A stretch of DNA of 64,000 bases from Crossiella equi (GTDB taxonomy: Bacteria; Actinomycetota; Actinomycetes; Mycobacteriales; Pseudonocardiaceae). The notes under the pieces were generated by a model. The model did not search any database. It saw only the letters and a program-made list of their open reading frames with translations, and had not been told where the DNA came from. The position numbers and the translations under genes were made by a program. Below are positions 10,610 through 19,821 of the stretch, in pieces (the first letter of the stretch is position 1; the number at the start of each line of letters is the position of its first letter). The stretch is from NCBI RefSeq assembly GCF_017876755.1, contig NZ_JAGIOO010000001.1, forward strand, positions 6,371,786-6,435,785, read 5' to 3'.

Positions 10610-11068
10610 TCACAGCGCCAGCTTCATGCCCACGTGGCTCGGGAGGAAGCCGAGCCGCTCGTAGAAGCGGATCGCGTGCTCGCGCGAGGCGTCGGTGGTC
10701 AGCTGCACCAGACCGCAGCCCTTCGCCTTCGCCTGCTCGATCGCGTACTCCACCATCCGCTGCCCGAGCCCGCCGCCGCGCTGGTGGCTGGCCACCCGCA
10801 CCGCCTCGATCTGCGCCCGCCACATGCCCGTGCGGGACAGGCCGGGCAGGTAGGTGAGCTGCAGCGTGCCCACCACCTCGCCGTCGACCTCGGCCACCAG
10901 CAGCAGCTGGTTCGGGTCCGAGTCGATGGCCTCGAAGGCGGCGGCGTAGGCCGGGTCGCCCGGCTTCTCGCGGCTCGCGGCGATCTTGTCCGCGGCCAGC
11001 ATGGCCACGATCACCGGCACGTCGGCCGCACGTGCGCGGCGGAACCGCGCGGATACCCCGTCTGACAT
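10610..11068 (-). CDS. GNAT-family N-acetyltransferase
   Basis: This 152-residue protein has the GNAT fold: an N-terminal RRARAADVPVI segment, the VGTLQLTYLPGL strand, the acetyl-CoA pyrophosphate-binding motif A HQRGGGLGQRMVEYAIEQAK, and the C-terminal Tyr motif REHAIRFYERLGF. The acceptor substrate cannot be told. It reads toward coaD and its start is 73 bp from the divergent ribonuclease gene. Confidence 0.88.
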   Translation of the reverse strand: MSDGVSARFRRARAADVPVIVAMLAADKIAASREKPGDPAYAAAFEAIDSDPNQLLLVAEVDGEVVGTLQLTYLPGLSRTGMWRAQIEAVRVASHQRGGGLGQRMVEYAIEQAKAKGCGLVQLTTDASREHAIRFYERLGFLPSHVGMKLAL

Positions 11069-11141
11069 GGCCCCAAGCCTGCCATCAGGGGTTCACATGC
11101 GCGTCTGGTTGCGATCATCCGCGGTCGTTAGCTTCGGGCTC

Positions 11142-11561
11142 ATGAGCCAGATCACATCTCGTGCAGTGAAATCCCTGCTCGCCGCCCTGATCACCCTGGC
11201 CGCCCTGCTCGTCCCCACCACCGGCACCGCGGTCGCGGACACCGCGGGCATCGCCGCGGCCTGTGGGGACACCAGCGGGTTCAAGCGGTCCAACCTGTCG
11301 GCCCTGCCGGCCCAGGCCAGCGACACCGTGCGGATGATCCGCAACAACGGGCCGTGGGCCTACCCGCAGGACAACACCGTCTTCCAGAACCGGGAGAAGC
11401 TGCTGCCCCTGTGCGACAGCGGCTACTACCGCGAGTACACGGTCAAGACCCCCGGCGTCAGCCACCGGGGTGCCCGGCGCGTGGTCAAGGGCAACGGCAA
11501 CGAGTACTTCTACACCGCCGACCACTACGCCTCGTTCGTCCTGGTCAACATCAACGCCTAG
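11142..11561 (+). CDS. Secreted guanyl-specific ribonuclease (N1/T1, RNase Sa-like)
   Basis: This 139-residue protein has a Sec signal peptide (residues 1-33, hydrophobic core LLAALITLAALLV, AxA-like TAVADTA). The mature part matches microbial guanyl ribonucleases: FQNREKLLPL, YYREYTVKTPG, RGARRVVKG and YYT-like FYTADHYASF. The expected catalytic residues are present: Glu98 (in REYT), Arg109 or Arg112, and His128. Cys41 and Cys91 may form a disulfide. It should cleave RNA 3' of guanosine outside the cell. No barstar-type inhibitor gene is adjacent, which fits an enzyme active only after export. The start at 11142 gives a clean signal peptide. Confidence 0.92.
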   Translation: MSQITSRAVKSLLAALITLAALLVPTTGTAVADTAGIAAACGDTSGFKRSNLSALPAQASDTVRMIRNNGPWAYPQDNTVFQNREKLLPLCDSGYYREYTVKTPGVSHRGARRVVKGNGNEYFYTADHYASFVLVNINA

Positions 11562-11658
11562 ACAACTCGGCCCAACACGCCCCCCTGGCTCCGTCACCCG
11601 TGCGGCCGGACACGGCACACTGAAGGGGTAACGGCGGCCCAGGGGCGAGGAGTGCGAC

Positions 11659-12423
11659 GTGTACCGGGTGTTCGAGGCGCTCGACGAGCTGGTCACCATC
11701 GTCGAGGAGGCTCGGGGTGTGCCGATGACCTCCGGGTGCGTGGTACCGCGCGGTGACGTGCTCGAGCTGCTGGACGACGTTCGCGACGCGATCCCCGCGG
11801 AGCTGGACGACGCCCAGGACGTGCTGGACCACCGCGACGAGGTGCTGACCAAGGCGCGGACGGAGTCCGAGCAGTCCGTGGGCTCGGCCCGTGCCGAGGC
11901 GGAGCAGACCCTGTCACAGGCCCGTGCCGAGGCCGAGCACATGCTCGCCGAGGCGCGGGCCCGTGCCGAGCGCATGGTCAGCGAGGCGCAGGCCGAGGCC
12001 GAGCGCACCGTCACCGCCGGGCGCCGCGAGTACGAGGACCTGGTCGGGCGCTCGCAGGACGAGGCCGACCGGATGATCCAGGCCGGGCGCACCAGCTACG
12101 AGCGCGCCGTCGAGGAGGGCCGCAACGAGCAGGCCCGCATGGTCGAGCAGACCGAGGTGGTGCGCACCGCGCACGCCGAGGCCGCCCGCCTGGTCGACTC
12201 CGCCAACGCCGAGTCCGAGCGCCTGCGCGCCGAGTGCGACGCCTACGTGGACACCAAGCTGGCCGAGATCGAGGACCTGCTCGGGCGCACCCTGCGCACC
12301 GTGACCAAGGGCCGCCAGCAGCTGCGCGGGCCCATCGGCGGCGGCCACGGGGGCCCCATCGCGCCCTTCGACTACCAGGACGGCTATCGTGAGGAGGAGA
12401 TCGGCGGGCGTACGCGCCGCTGA
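11659..12423 (+). CDS. sepIVA: SepIVA-like coiled-coil cell-division protein
   Basis: This 254-residue protein begins MYRVFEALDELVTIVEEARG and then forms a long heptad-rich coiled coil (about residues 65-215) with repeating ARAEAE units. A Gly-rich, charged tail follows. This and the position just upstream of DUF177-rpmF-rnc-mutM match mycobacterial SepIVA (Rv2927c type), a DivIVA-related division and envelope protein; Streptomyces has equivalents. It likely sits at the inner membrane near the septum or tip. The GTG start is supported by GGGGCGAGGAG upstream. The function is transferred from relatives by sequence style and gene order. Confidence 0.82.
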   Translation: MYRVFEALDELVTIVEEARGVPMTSGCVVPRGDVLELLDDVRDAIPAELDDAQDVLDHRDEVLTKARTESEQSVGSARAEAEQTLSQARAEAEHMLAEARARAERMVSEAQAEAERTVTAGRREYEDLVGRSQDEADRMIQAGRTSYERAVEEGRNEQARMVEQTEVVRTAHAEAARLVDSANAESERLRAECDAYVDTKLAEIEDLLGRTLRTVTKGRQQLRGPIGGGHGGPIAPFDYQDGYREEEIGGRTRR

Positions 12424-12505
12424 TTTCCGTCCACGCGGGCTCTTCCCGTACTCTGTTCAGGCTGCACGAACTCCGTGCGGTTGCACTCGTATGAAGACTG
12501 TGAGC

Positions 12506-13087
12506 ATGTCCAAGCACCACTCAGCCGAAGCCCGGCGCCACAGCCCGACCGGGCCCTGGGTCATCGACACCCGGGACCTCGGCCGCCGCGCTGGTCTCAG
12601 CCGCAGGTACCACCGCACGGTGATCACCGACGGCGACTTCGGCCTGGACATGATCCGGTTGGCTCCCGGGCAGGACGTCGTCATCGACGTGCTGGCCGAG
12701 GCGGTCGTCGAGGGTGTGCTGATCTCCGGCTCCGTCAGTGGTCCGACCACTGGGGAGTGCTCGCGTTGCCTCGACCCGTTCGAGGACAGCGTCGAGATCA
12801 AGCTCACCGAGCTGTACGCCTACCCGGACAGCGCGACGGAAGCCAGCACGGACGAAGACGAGGTCAGCCGGGTCGTCGACGACCTGATCGACCTCGAACC
12901 GGTGGTGCGGGACAGCCTGCTGACCGCGCTGCCGTCCTCGCCGCTGTGCGAGCCGGACTGCAGGGGACTGTGTCCGGAGTGCGGCGGCAAGTGGGCCGAT
13001 CTCGGTCCGAACCACACGCATGAGACGATGGATCCTCGCTGGGCCGCGCTTCAGAAGCGGTTCAGCGGGACCGAGGAGGAGATCTAG
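12506..13087 (+). CDS. DUF177 (YceD-like) protein
   Basis: This protein of about 193 residues belongs to the DUF177/YceD family that almost always precedes rpmF and is linked to rRNA or ribosome assembly. It has [12 protein letters not shown] at the N-terminus, the conserved [11 protein letters not shown] cysteine pair, and a C-terminal Cys cluster [13 protein letters not shown], perhaps a zinc site. The start is uncertain: ATG at 12506 is used, but ATG at 12491 is equally open and neither has a strong ribosome site. It ends 2 bp before rpmF, so coupling is likely. Confidence 0.9.
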   Translation: MSKHHSAEARRHSPTGPWVIDTRDLGRRAGLSRRYHRTVITDGDFGLDMIRLAPGQDVVIDVLAEAVVEGVLISGSVSGPTTGECSRCLDPFEDSVEIKLTELYAYPDSATEASTDEDEVSRVVDDLIDLEPVVRDSLLTALPSSPLCEPDCRGLCPECGGKWADLGPNHTHETMDPRWAALQKRFSGTEEEI

Positions 13088-13089
13088 TC

Positions 13090-13272
13090 GTGGCCGCTCC
13101 GAAGCGCCGTATGTCGCGGTCCAACACGCGTTCGCGGCGGGCCCAGTGGAAGGCCACCGCGCCGACGCTGGTCGCCTGCTCCAACCGCGCGTGCCGCAAG
13201 CCCAAGCTCCCGCACGTGGCCTGCCCCACCTGTGGTCAGTACGACGGCCGCCAGGTCGCTCGTCCGGCCTGA
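13090..13272 (+). CDS. rpmF: 50S ribosomal protein L32
   Basis: This 60-residue protein begins [20 protein letters not shown] and carries a C-x4-C and C-x2-C zinc ribbon (CSNRAC, CPTC). It is a structural part of the large subunit. The GTG start is 2 bp after the DUF177 stop. Cysteine-containing L32 is the zinc-requiring form; some actinobacteria also keep a zinc-free copy elsewhere. Confidence 0.96.
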   Translation: MAAPKRRMSRSNTRSRRAQWKATAPTLVACSNRACRKPKLPHVACPTCGQYDGRQVARPA

Positions 13273-13286
13273 CCGGGCAGGCAGGC

Positions 13287-14051
13287 ATGGGAAGCAAGGG
13301 ATCCCGAAGCCAGCCAAGTGACCGCGGCCTGCTGCTGAAGGCGCTCGGCGTCGAACTCGACGCCGAGCTGCTCACCCTCTCGCTCACCCACCGCTCGTAC
13401 GCGTACGAGAACGGTGGCCTGCCCCCGAACGAGCGGCTTGAGTTCCTCGGGGACGCGGTGCTCGGTCTGGTGATCACCGATCACCTGTACCGCACCCACC
13501 TGGACTTGCCGGAGGGCCAGCTCGCGAAGCTCCGGGCCAGCGTCGTCAACATGCACGCGCTGGCCGGGGTGGCTCGTGAGCTGGGCCCCGGCGGCCTGGG
13601 TGCGCATCTGCTGCTCGGCAAGGGCGAGGAGCTGACCGGCGGACGGGACAAGGCGAGCATCCTCGCCGACGGTCTCGAGGCCGTGATCGGCGCGGTGTAC
13701 CTGCAGCACGGGGTCGAGACGGCGCGTGCCCTGGTGCACCGCCTCTTCGACGGCCCGCTCACCGAGGCCCCCAAGCGGGGTGCCGGGCTGGACTGGAAGA
13801 CCAGTCTCCAGGAGCTCACCGCCGCCGCGGCGCTGGGTGTGCCGGAGTACCGGGTCGAGGAGTCCGGGCCCGACCACCGCAAGGAGTTCGTGGCCACGGT
13901 GCTCGTGGGTGGCAAGCCGTTGGGCACCGGCGACGGCCGCACCAAGAAGGAAGCCGAGCAGAAGGCGGCCGAGGCCGCTTGGCGCACGCTCTCCGAGCAG
14001 GTGCGGGTCGCCGCCGAGGAGAAGGCGGCCGCCGAGGGCGCCGCCAGCTAG
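13287..14051 (+). CDS. rnc: Ribonuclease III
   Basis: This 254-residue double-strand-specific endoribonuclease processes rRNA and mRNA. The nuclease signature [21 protein letters not shown] is present, as is the second acidic site [12 protein letters not shown]. The C-terminal dsRNA-binding domain has DWKTSLQEL and [20 protein letters not shown]. The ATG at 13287, 14 bp after rpmF, gives the normal length. A double hairpin follows the stop. Confidence 0.96.
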   Translation: MGSKGSRSQPSDRGLLLKALGVELDAELLTLSLTHRSYAYENGGLPPNERLEFLGDAVLGLVITDHLYRTHLDLPEGQLAKLRASVVNMHALAGVARELGPGGLGAHLLLGKGEELTGGRDKASILADGLEAVIGAVYLQHGVETARALVHRLFDGPLTEAPKRGAGLDWKTSLQELTAAAALGVPEYRVEESGPDHRKEFVATVLVGGKPLGTGDGRTKKEAEQKAAEAAWRTLSEQVRVAAEEKAAAEGAAS

Positions 14052-14067
14052 TTCAATCTTGGGTTCA

Positions 14068-14103
14068 CCGAAGACGCGTCAAGGGCTCTTGGCGCGTCTT
14101 CGG
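14068..14103 (+). terminator. Bipartite hairpin after rnc
   Basis: CCGAAGACGCG (14068-14078) pairs perfectly with 14093-14103, and inside it CAAG (14080-14083) pairs with CTTG (14088-14091). It lies 16 bp after the rnc stop and about 155 bp before mutM. It likely ends or attenuates the sepIVA-DUF177-rpmF-rnc transcript. Confidence 0.75.
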
Positions 14104-14257
14104 CGTTTCCCGGCGGTATCCACTGCCCGGCAAAGCTTTGCTGCGCTCAGCGGCGCTCTCAGGGCCGTTCGCGGGCCTTCCGGGACGCTGCCCGGTGGTT
14201 TCTCAACAGCGTTGTCAACGACTCGGCGGGGTGCCGGGGTCCGGGAAGGGAGTCGGC

Positions 14258-15127
14258 GTGCCTGAGCTGCCCGAGGTGGAGGTGGTCCGGCTCGGCCTGG
14301 CCCACCACGTGGTCGGCCGGACCGTGTCCGCGGTGGAGGTACTGCACCCGCGGGCCATTCGCAGGCACGAGCCGGGGCCGCTGGACTTCGCCGGGCGACT
14401 GGCCGGGCGCGGGCTCGTCGCGGCGGTGCGCCGGGGCAAGTACCTGTGGCTGGAGCTCGACGGGCGCACCGAGGCGTTGCTCACCCACCTCGGCATGAGC
14501 GGGCAGATGCTCGTGCAGCCGCAGGGCGCGCCGGATGAGAAGCACCTCCGGGTACGGCTGAGCTTCGCCGACGGCGGGCCCGAGCTGAGATTCGTGGACC
14601 AGCGCACCTTCGGGGGGCTCCAGGTGACCGAGCTGGCCGAGGTCGACGGCACGCTGGTGCCCGACCCGGTGGCCCACATCGGCCGCGACCCGATGGACGA
14701 GCGGTTCGACCCGTCGCGGGCGGTAGCGGCCCTGCGGGCCAAGCGCACCGAGCTGAAGCGGGCCCTGCTGGACCAGACCCTGGTGTCCGGCATCGGCAAC
14801 ATCTACGCCGATGAGGCGCTGTGGCGGTCCCAGCTGCACTGGTCCCGGCCGACCGGTGGCCTCACCCGCCCGGCCGCCCGCAAGGTCCTGGACGCCGCGA
14901 CCGAAGTCATGCGGGAGGCATTGGGGGCCGGGGGGACGTCCTTCGATTCACTCTACGTAAACGTCAACGGACAGTCGGGATACTTCGACCGTTCGCTCGC
15001 AGTTTACGGAAAGGCGGGACAGCCCTGCCCCCGGTGTGGCACGCTGGTGGTGCGCGAGCCGTTTATGAACAGGTCTTCGTATTTCTGCCCGACCTGTCAA
15101 CGCCGCCCAACCTCAAACCAACGTTAA
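14258..15127 (+). CDS. mutM: Formamidopyrimidine-DNA glycosylase (Fpg/MutM)
   Basis: This 289-residue base-excision repair enzyme removes 8-oxoguanine and formamidopyrimidines and cuts the abasic site. The N-terminus PELPEVE supplies the catalytic proline (after Met removal) and the catalytic glutamate. A helix-two-turn-helix with [12 protein letters not shown] follows. The C-terminal zinc finger has CPRCGT and CPTCQ. The GTG at 14258 is fixed by the need for PELPE at the very N-terminus and follows GGGAAGGGAG. In relatives acyP/smc usually follow closely; here they are about 44 kb away. Confidence 0.97.
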   Translation: MPELPEVEVVRLGLAHHVVGRTVSAVEVLHPRAIRRHEPGPLDFAGRLAGRGLVAAVRRGKYLWLELDGRTEALLTHLGMSGQMLVQPQGAPDEKHLRVRLSFADGGPELRFVDQRTFGGLQVTELAEVDGTLVPDPVAHIGRDPMDERFDPSRAVAALRAKRTELKRALLDQTLVSGIGNIYADEALWRSQLHWSRPTGGLTRPAARKVLDAATEVMREALGAGGTSFDSLYVNVNGQSGYFDRSLAVYGKAGQPCPRCGTLVVREPFMNRSSYFCPTCQRRPTSNQR

Positions 15128-15226
15128 ATCTATCCCAAGTTTCTCTGGGAGAGACGTCAATTCCACGCCAAGTAGATTCCCCGTCAATCTTACGGGGGAC
15201 GAACGAACGGGTGGCGCAGACGAAAA

Positions 15227-15262
15227 GAAGAGGGGCGGCCCACTCGTGGGCCGCCCCTCTTC
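15227..15262. terminator. Bidirectional terminator between mutM and the LysR-type gene
   Basis: A perfect 16-bp stem (15227-15242 with 15247-15262) closes a 4-nt CTCG loop between two convergent genes. On the minus strand it is followed by a TTTTCG run, so it fits an intrinsic terminator for the LysR-type gene best. It may also stop mutM transcripts. Confidence 0.9.
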
Positions 15263-15282
15263 CGTGCTGCTGTCTTGTCTGC

Positions 15283-15609
15283 TCAGCCTGACTTCAGCTG
15301 GCTGCGAAGCTGGCTCGTCGCCCACTCGAAGCTCGTCGCGGGGCTGGGTTCACCTGGGCGAACCGACAGCTCCTTGATGCTGTCGATGAGCATCAGGACC
15401 GCCCGCACCGAAGGCAGGATCATCTGACCTTCGCGGGTCAGCCGTGCGCCCGCGGGGTCGCGGGTGAACAGCTTGGTCCCGAGGGACTGCTCAAGGGACT
15501 TGATCTGGTAACTGATGGCGGGCTGTGAATACCCGAGGGACTTCGCTGCCAGGTCCATCCGGCCGAGGTCCGCAATCGAGACGAAAGCCCGGAACTCCCG
15601 CTCGTGCAT
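15283..15609 (-). CDS. LysR-type regulator consisting of the DNA-binding domain only
   Basis: This 108-residue protein starts MHEREFRAFVSIADLGRMDLAAKSLGYSQ and has a complete LysR winged helix-turn-helix (AAKSLGYSQPAISYQIKSLEQSLG, then FTRDPAGARLT). The linker helix follows and the protein then ends; the usual effector-binding domain of about 200 residues is missing. A strong terminator sits directly after the stop, so this is a stable short gene rather than a simple frameshift. The ligand and targets are unknown; without the effector domain it may act constitutively or through dimerisation alone. Confidence 0.75.
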   Translation of the reverse strand: MHEREFRAFVSIADLGRMDLAAKSLGYSQPAISYQIKSLEQSLGTKLFTRDPAGARLTREGQMILPSVRAVLMLIDSIKELSVRPGEPSPATSFEWATSQLRSQLKSG

Positions 15610-15868
15610 TGTTTGCTCCCCAGTGTCGCGCTGCGCTAAGGGCCCCGCGTGTCCGTTTCAGTGCTCCGGATCACGCCATAATCAGGACATTACCAACGGC
15701 TCATGGCTAAGTCCACCGTTTGGGTACCCGTACCTCCGAGCGGAGTACAAAGTTACTCCCGGTTCACTACTCAGTGGCACGGGTCATACGTATCCAGTGA
15801 GCGGATCGGGCTTTGTGGCCGGTCAACCGGCTGCGGGGAACGCCGAACACTCGTTCGCCAAGTCCCCA
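15610..15868. other. Intergenic region between asnB and the LysR-type gene
   Basis: This 259-bp gap is less G+C rich than its surroundings. It must carry the promoter of the minus-strand LysR-type gene. A short imperfect inverted repeat with GTACCTCCG and CGGAGTAC arms lies near 15729-15750 and could be an operator. I see no terminator hairpin for asnB and no coding sequence. Confidence 0.35.
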
Positions 15869-17707
15869 TCACAGTCGCATCTCAGGCCGGTATATGTCCA
15901 GCCATGTGGCAATGTCGAGTAGCCGTTCCACGAACTGTCTGGTAACGCGGTCGAAGCTCGCGGGGGCGGCTTTGGCCAGGTCACGGACCCAGGAGCGCTC
16001 GATCACGTCGAAGACGGGGGCGCCCGGATTGGCCATCAACTCGTGTAGCTGGTCCTGGGTGGCCAGCACGTACTTGACGTCCTGGGTGGAGGGGTACGGG
16101 CTCTTGCGGCGGGCCAGCACCTCCGGCGGCAGCAGCCCGGCGGCCGCGCCGCGCAGCAGGCTCTTCTCCTTGCCGTCGAAGGTCTTCACCGCCCAGGGGG
16201 CCTGGTAGACGTACTCGACCAGGCGGTGGTCGCAGAAGGGCACCCGCACCTCCAGGCCCGCGGCCATGCTCATCCGGTCCTTGCGGTCGAGCATGTTGGT
16301 CAGGAACTGGCTCAGGTGCACGTGGCAGACGCGCCGCATGCGCTGCTCGTGCTCGTCCTCGGTGTCCAGCACCGGCACCCGGGCCAGCGCGGCGGCGTAG
16401 GTGTCGAGCAGGTGCGAGGGGATGTCCAGGCGGGCGGCCAGGTCCGGCCGCACCATGGCCCGCTTCTGGCTCTGCGCGCCGCCGATGCCGTGGATCCACG
16501 GGTAGATGGGCGCGGCCTGGGCCGCCGCGTCGTGGAACCACCAGTACCCGGCGAAGACCTCGTCGGCGGACTCCCCGGACAGCGCCACGGTGGAGCGCTC
16601 GCGGCAGGCCCGGAAGAGCAGCAGCAGGGAGACGTCCATCTCACCCATGCCGGTGGGCAGGTCGCGGGCGCGCACCGCCGCCGCCCGATGCGCCGGGTCG
16701 GCCAGCGTGGTGTGGTCGAGCACCACGTCGCTGTGCTCGGTGCCCACGTACCGCGAGACCTGCCGCACGTACGGCGCGTCCAGGCTGTCCTGGAGCACGT
16801 TCGGTACGAAGGCCTCGTCCTCGCCCTGGAAGGAGACGGCGAAGGTGCGCGGCAGCTCGCCCCGCTCGTGCAGCACCTCCCCGGCCAGCGCGGTGAGCAC
16901 GCTGGAGTCCAGGCCGCCGGAGAGCAGCACGCACTGCGGCACGTCGGCCACCAGCTGCCGCCGCGCGATGTCGGCCAGCAGCCCGCGCACGGTCTCCACG
17001 GCTTGTTCGGGGCTGTCCTGCCACGGCCGCGCGCCCAGCCGCCAGTACACCCGCTCGCGGATGCCCGCGCGGTCCACCACGGCCAGTGTGCCCGGGGCCA
17101 GCTCGCGCATGCCCGCCCACACCGCGGAGCCGGGCATCTTCACGAAGCCGAAGATCTCCCGCCAGCCGTCCTCGTCGACGACCTTGCGCGCCAGCGGGTT
17201 GGCGAAGATGGCCTTGGGCTCGGAGCCGAACAGCACGCCGTCCGGGGTGGGGTAGAGGAAGAGCGGTTTGACGCCGAGGCGGTCGCGCACGAGCAGCAGG
17301 CGCTGCGTGCGCTCGTCCCACACCCCGAAGGCGTACATGCCGTTGAGGCGGTCGACCAGGTCCTCGCCCCACTCCAGGTAGGCGCGCAGCACCACCTCGG
17401 TGTCGCTCTCGGTGCGGAAGTGGTGGCCGCGCCCGGCCAGCTCGGCGCGCAGCTCGCGGTAGTTGTAGACCTCGCCGCTGTAGGTGAGCACGACCGCGCC
17501 CGCCGGGGTGTCGGCGACCATGGGCTGGCGGCCTCCGGGCAGGTCGATGACGGCGAGCCTGCGGTGCCCGAACGCGGCGTGCCGCGCACTCCACACGCCC
17601 TCGCCGTCCGGACCCCGGTTGGCCAGGGTCGCGGTCATGGCACGCAGCGTGACCGCTTCCGCCGTGAGGTCGCGGTCATAGGAGACCCAGCCGGTCACTC
17701 CGCACAT
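15869..17707 (-). CDS. asnB: Asparagine synthetase, glutamine-hydrolysing
   Basis: This 612-residue enzyme makes asparagine from aspartate, ATP and glutamine. The N-terminal class II glutaminase domain begins MCGVTGW with the nucleophilic Cys2, and has ANRGPDGEG and SGEVYNYRELR. The C-terminal synthetase domain has the ATP PP-loop LSGGLDSS and SGESADEVFAGYWWF. Length matches actinobacterial AsnB. It is transcribed away from the kdp operon with a 277-bp gap. A role in making a peptide natural product rather than primary metabolism is possible but there are no such neighbours. Confidence 0.95.
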   Translation of the reverse strand: MCGVTGWVSYDRDLTAEAVTLRAMTATLANRGPDGEGVWSARHAAFGHRRLAVIDLPGGRQPMVADTPAGAVVLTYSGEVYNYRELRAELAGRGHHFRTESDTEVVLRAYLEWGEDLVDRLNGMYAFGVWDERTQRLLLVRDRLGVKPLFLYPTPDGVLFGSEPKAIFANPLARKVVDEDGWREIFGFVKMPGSAVWAGMRELAPGTLAVVDRAGIRERVYWRLGARPWQDSPEQAVETVRGLLADIARRQLVADVPQCVLLSGGLDSSVLTALAGEVLHERGELPRTFAVSFQGEDEAFVPNVLQDSLDAPYVRQVSRYVGTEHSDVVLDHTTLADPAHRAAAVRARDLPTGMGEMDVSLLLLFRACRERSTVALSGESADEVFAGYWWFHDAAAQAAPIYPWIHGIGGAQSQKRAMVRPDLAARLDIPSHLLDTYAAALARVPVLDTEDEHEQRMRRVCHVHLSQFLTNMLDRKDRMSMAAGLEVRVPFCDHRLVEYVYQAPWAVKTFDGKEKSLLRGAAAGLLPPEVLARRKSPYPSTQDVKYVLATQDQLHELMANPGAPVFDVIERSWVRDLAKAAPASFDRVTRQFVERLLDIATWLDIYRPEMRL

Positions 17708-17861
17708 GCGGGCGCCTCCTTGTACGTCGACCCCCGGTCCACGACAGGGAAGTTACCTACTCGGGTGGAAAACAACGAGTCTTGCTAGCGGAAAGTAACC
17801 ACAACCGACCATCGGACCCCCTCGGCGGGTGGAAAACGGACGAGAGGTGGCTCACCGGGGG

Positions 17862-17963
17862 CGTCAAGATCCCGTCAATGCCACCGTCAACGGCATCAAG
17901 GAGTCATCAGGCCTGCTCAGGGGTCTGGACCCGTGACGCACGCTGTCGCCGTTGTCGTATGAA
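17862..17963 (+). promoter_or_regulatory. Candidate kdp promoter with phased CGTCAA repeats
   Basis: Three direct CGTCAA hexamers start at 17862, 17873 and 17885, that is 11 and 12 bp apart, one helical turn each, the pattern bound by OmpR/KdpE-type regulators. A weak -35-like TGACGC (17934-17939) and -10-like TATGAA (17958-17963) with an 18-bp spacer lie downstream, about 25 bp before the first start codon. KdpE, encoded at the end of this operon, is the natural candidate binder. Confidence 0.4.
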
Positions 17964-17984
17964 CGGACGAAAGGGGAGCGCGAG

Positions 17985-18068
17985 ATGGCCGACCTGGCCT
18001 ATGTCGTGCTGCTGATCGGTGGCTTCCTCCTGCTCGCGCTGACGCTGCGCGGTCTGGAGCGGCTGTGA
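17985..18068 (+). CDS. 27-aa single-span membrane peptide upstream of kdpF
   Basis: An ATG at 17985, preceded by AAAGGGGAG, opens a 27-codon frame whose product is MADLAYVVLLIGGFLLLAL followed by a short basic tail ending in L. It is one hydrophobic helix with a positive C-terminal end. Its TGA overlaps the GTG of kdpF by 4 bp, so translation is probably coupled. I do not know a named family; by position it could be a second KdpF-like stabiliser of the Kdp complex. Confidence 0.65.
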   Translation: MADLAYVVLLIGGFLLLALTLRGLERL

Positions 18069-18163
18069 GCACCGCGGCGGTCTTCAACCTGGTGGGCGGC
18101 GTGGTCGCCCTCTTCCTGCTCGTCTACCTGTTCATCGCCCTGATCCGACCGGAGAAGTTCTGA
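18065..18163 (+). CDS. kdpF: Kdp potassium-transporting ATPase small subunit KdpF
   Basis: This 32-residue peptide is a single membrane helix ending [11 protein letters not shown]; the RPEKF tail is the KdpF hallmark. KdpF stabilises the KdpABC complex in the membrane. The GTG start overlaps the preceding peptide gene, and its stop shares a base with the kdpA start (TGATG). Confidence 0.9.
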   Translation: MSTAAVFNLVGGVVALFLLVYLFIALIRPEKF

Positions 18164-19821
18164 TGACCTCCCTGGGCTCCGGTCTGCTCCAGATCGGACT
18201 GCTGCTCGTGGCGCTGGCCGCGGTGTACCGCCCCCTCGGCGACCACATCGCCCGCGTCTACGAGGACGAGAAGCACTGGCGGCTGGAGCGCGGCATCTAC
18301 GCGATCGTTCGCGTCGACCCCGCCGCCGAACAGCGCTGGACCACCTACGCCGCGGGCGTGCTGGGCTTCTCCTTCGTCTCGGTGCTGGTGCTCTACCTGA
18401 TGCAACGGTTCCAGCACCTGCTCCCGTTCAGCTTCGACCGCGAGATCAACCCGGCCACCGCGTTCAACACCGCGGTGAGCTTCGTGACCAACACGAACTG
18501 GCAGTCCTACGTGCCCGAGACGGTCATGGGCCACTCGGTGCAGCTGGCCGGGCTGACCGTGCAGAACTTCGTCTCCGCCGCCGTGGGCATGGCCGTCGCG
18601 GTGGCCGTGGTGCGCGGGTTCACCCGGGCCCGGACCGACCGGCTGGGCAACTTCTGGGTGGACCTGGTTCGCGGCATCGTGCGCATCCTGCTGCCGCTCT
18701 CGGTCGTCGCGGCCGTCGTGCTGCTGGCCCTGGGCGCGGTGATGAGCTTCTCCTCCGGGATCACGGTGACCACCCTGGACGGGCAGCAGCACGTGCTGTC
18801 CCTGGCCCCGGTGGCCAGCCAGGAGGCCATCAAGGAGCTGGGCACCAACGGCGGCGGCATCCTCAACGCCAACTCGGCGCACCCGTTCGAGAACCCCAAC
18901 GCCTGGTCCAACCTGTTCGAGATCTTCCTGATCCTGGTCATCCCGGTCGCGCTGACCCGCGCGTTCGGCCGCCTGGTCGGCGATGTCAAGCAGGGCTACG
19001 TGCTGCTGAGCGTGATGACGCTGCTGTTCGCCGCGCTGACCACGATCGCCTGGTGGGCGGAGAGCAACCCCAACGGCGCGGCCTCGCTGGCGGCGGGCGC
19101 GGCCATGGAGGGCAAGGAGATCCGCTTCGGCATCCCCGGCTCCTCGCTGTTCGCGGTGGCCACCACCGGCACCTCGACCGGCGCGGTCAACTCGCTGCAC
19201 GACAGCTACACCGGCCTGGGCGGCGGCGTGGCGCTGCTGAACATGCTGCTCGGCGAGGTCGCGCCGGGCGGGGTGGGCGCCGGGCTGTACGGCATCCTCG
19301 TGCTCTGCGTCATCGCGGTGTTCCTGGCCGGGCTGATGGTCGGCCGCACGCCGGAGTACCTGGGCAAGAAGCTGGGGCGCAAGGAGATCACCGCCGCGGC
19401 GGTGGCCATGCTGGCCATGCCGACCGTGGTGCTGATCGGCGCCGGGCTCGCGCTGGCCCTGCCTGGCACGGGCAGCGCGCTGGGCAACTCCGGCGCGCAC
19501 GGGCTGTCCGAGGTGCTCTACGCCTTCGCCTCGGCGGGCAACAACAACGGCTCGGCCTTCGGCGGGCTCACCGTCACCAGCGACTTCTTCCAGGTCGCGC
19601 TGGGTCTGGCCATGCTGTTCGGCCGGTTCCTCCCCATCCTCGCGGTGCTCGCCCTGGCGGGCTCGCTCGCCCAGCAGCGCAAGGTCCCGCCGTCGGCGGG
19701 CACGCTGCCCACCTCGGGCCCGCTGTTCGCCGGGATGCTCACCGGCACCGTCGTCCTCGTCGCCGCGCTGACCTTCCTGCCCGCGCTGGCCCTCGGTCCC
19801 ATCGCGGAGGCCCTGTCATGA
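18163..19821 (+). CDS. kdpA: Potassium-transporting ATPase potassium-binding subunit KdpA
   Basis: This 552-residue channel-like subunit binds and conducts K+ in the high-affinity Kdp pump. It is a ten-helix SKT-superfamily protein with the four pore-loop signatures visible: [10 protein letters not shown], the [19 protein letters not shown] segment, the [10 protein letters not shown] loop and the [12 protein letters not shown] loop. Length is normal. It overlaps kdpF by one base and kdpB by 4 bp. Confidence 0.97.
   Translation: MTSLGSGLLQIGLLLVALAAVYRPLGDHIARVYEDEKHWRLERGIYAIVRVDPAAEQRWTTYAAGVLGFSFVSVLVLYLMQRFQHLLPFSFDREINPATAFNTAVSFVTNTNWQSYVPETVMGHSVQLAGLTVQNFVSAAVGMAVAVAVVRGFTRARTDRLGNFWVDLVRGIVRILLPLSVVAAVVLLALGAVMSFSSGITVTTLDGQQHVLSLAPVASQEAIKELGTNGGGILNANSAHPFENPNAWSNLFEIFLILVIPVALTRAFGRLVGDVKQGYVLLSVMTLLFAALTTIAWWAESNPNGAASLAAGAAMEGKEIRFGIPGSSLFAVATTGTSTGAVNSLHDSYTGLGGGVALLNMLLGEVAPGGVGAGLYGILVLCVIAVFLAGLMVGRTPEYLGKKLGRKEITAAAVAMLAMPTVVLIGAGLALALPGTGSALGNSGAHGLSEVLYAFASAGNNNGSAFGGLTVTSDFFQVALGLAMLFGRFLPILAVLALAGSLAQQRKVPPSAGTLPTSGPLFAGMLTGTVVLVAALTFLPALALGPIAEALS

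Noticed and set aside
17708-17984. A c-di-AMP (ydaO-type) riboswitch before kdp
   Set aside because: I could not find the conserved core; only the CGTCAA repeats and a weak promoter are visible.
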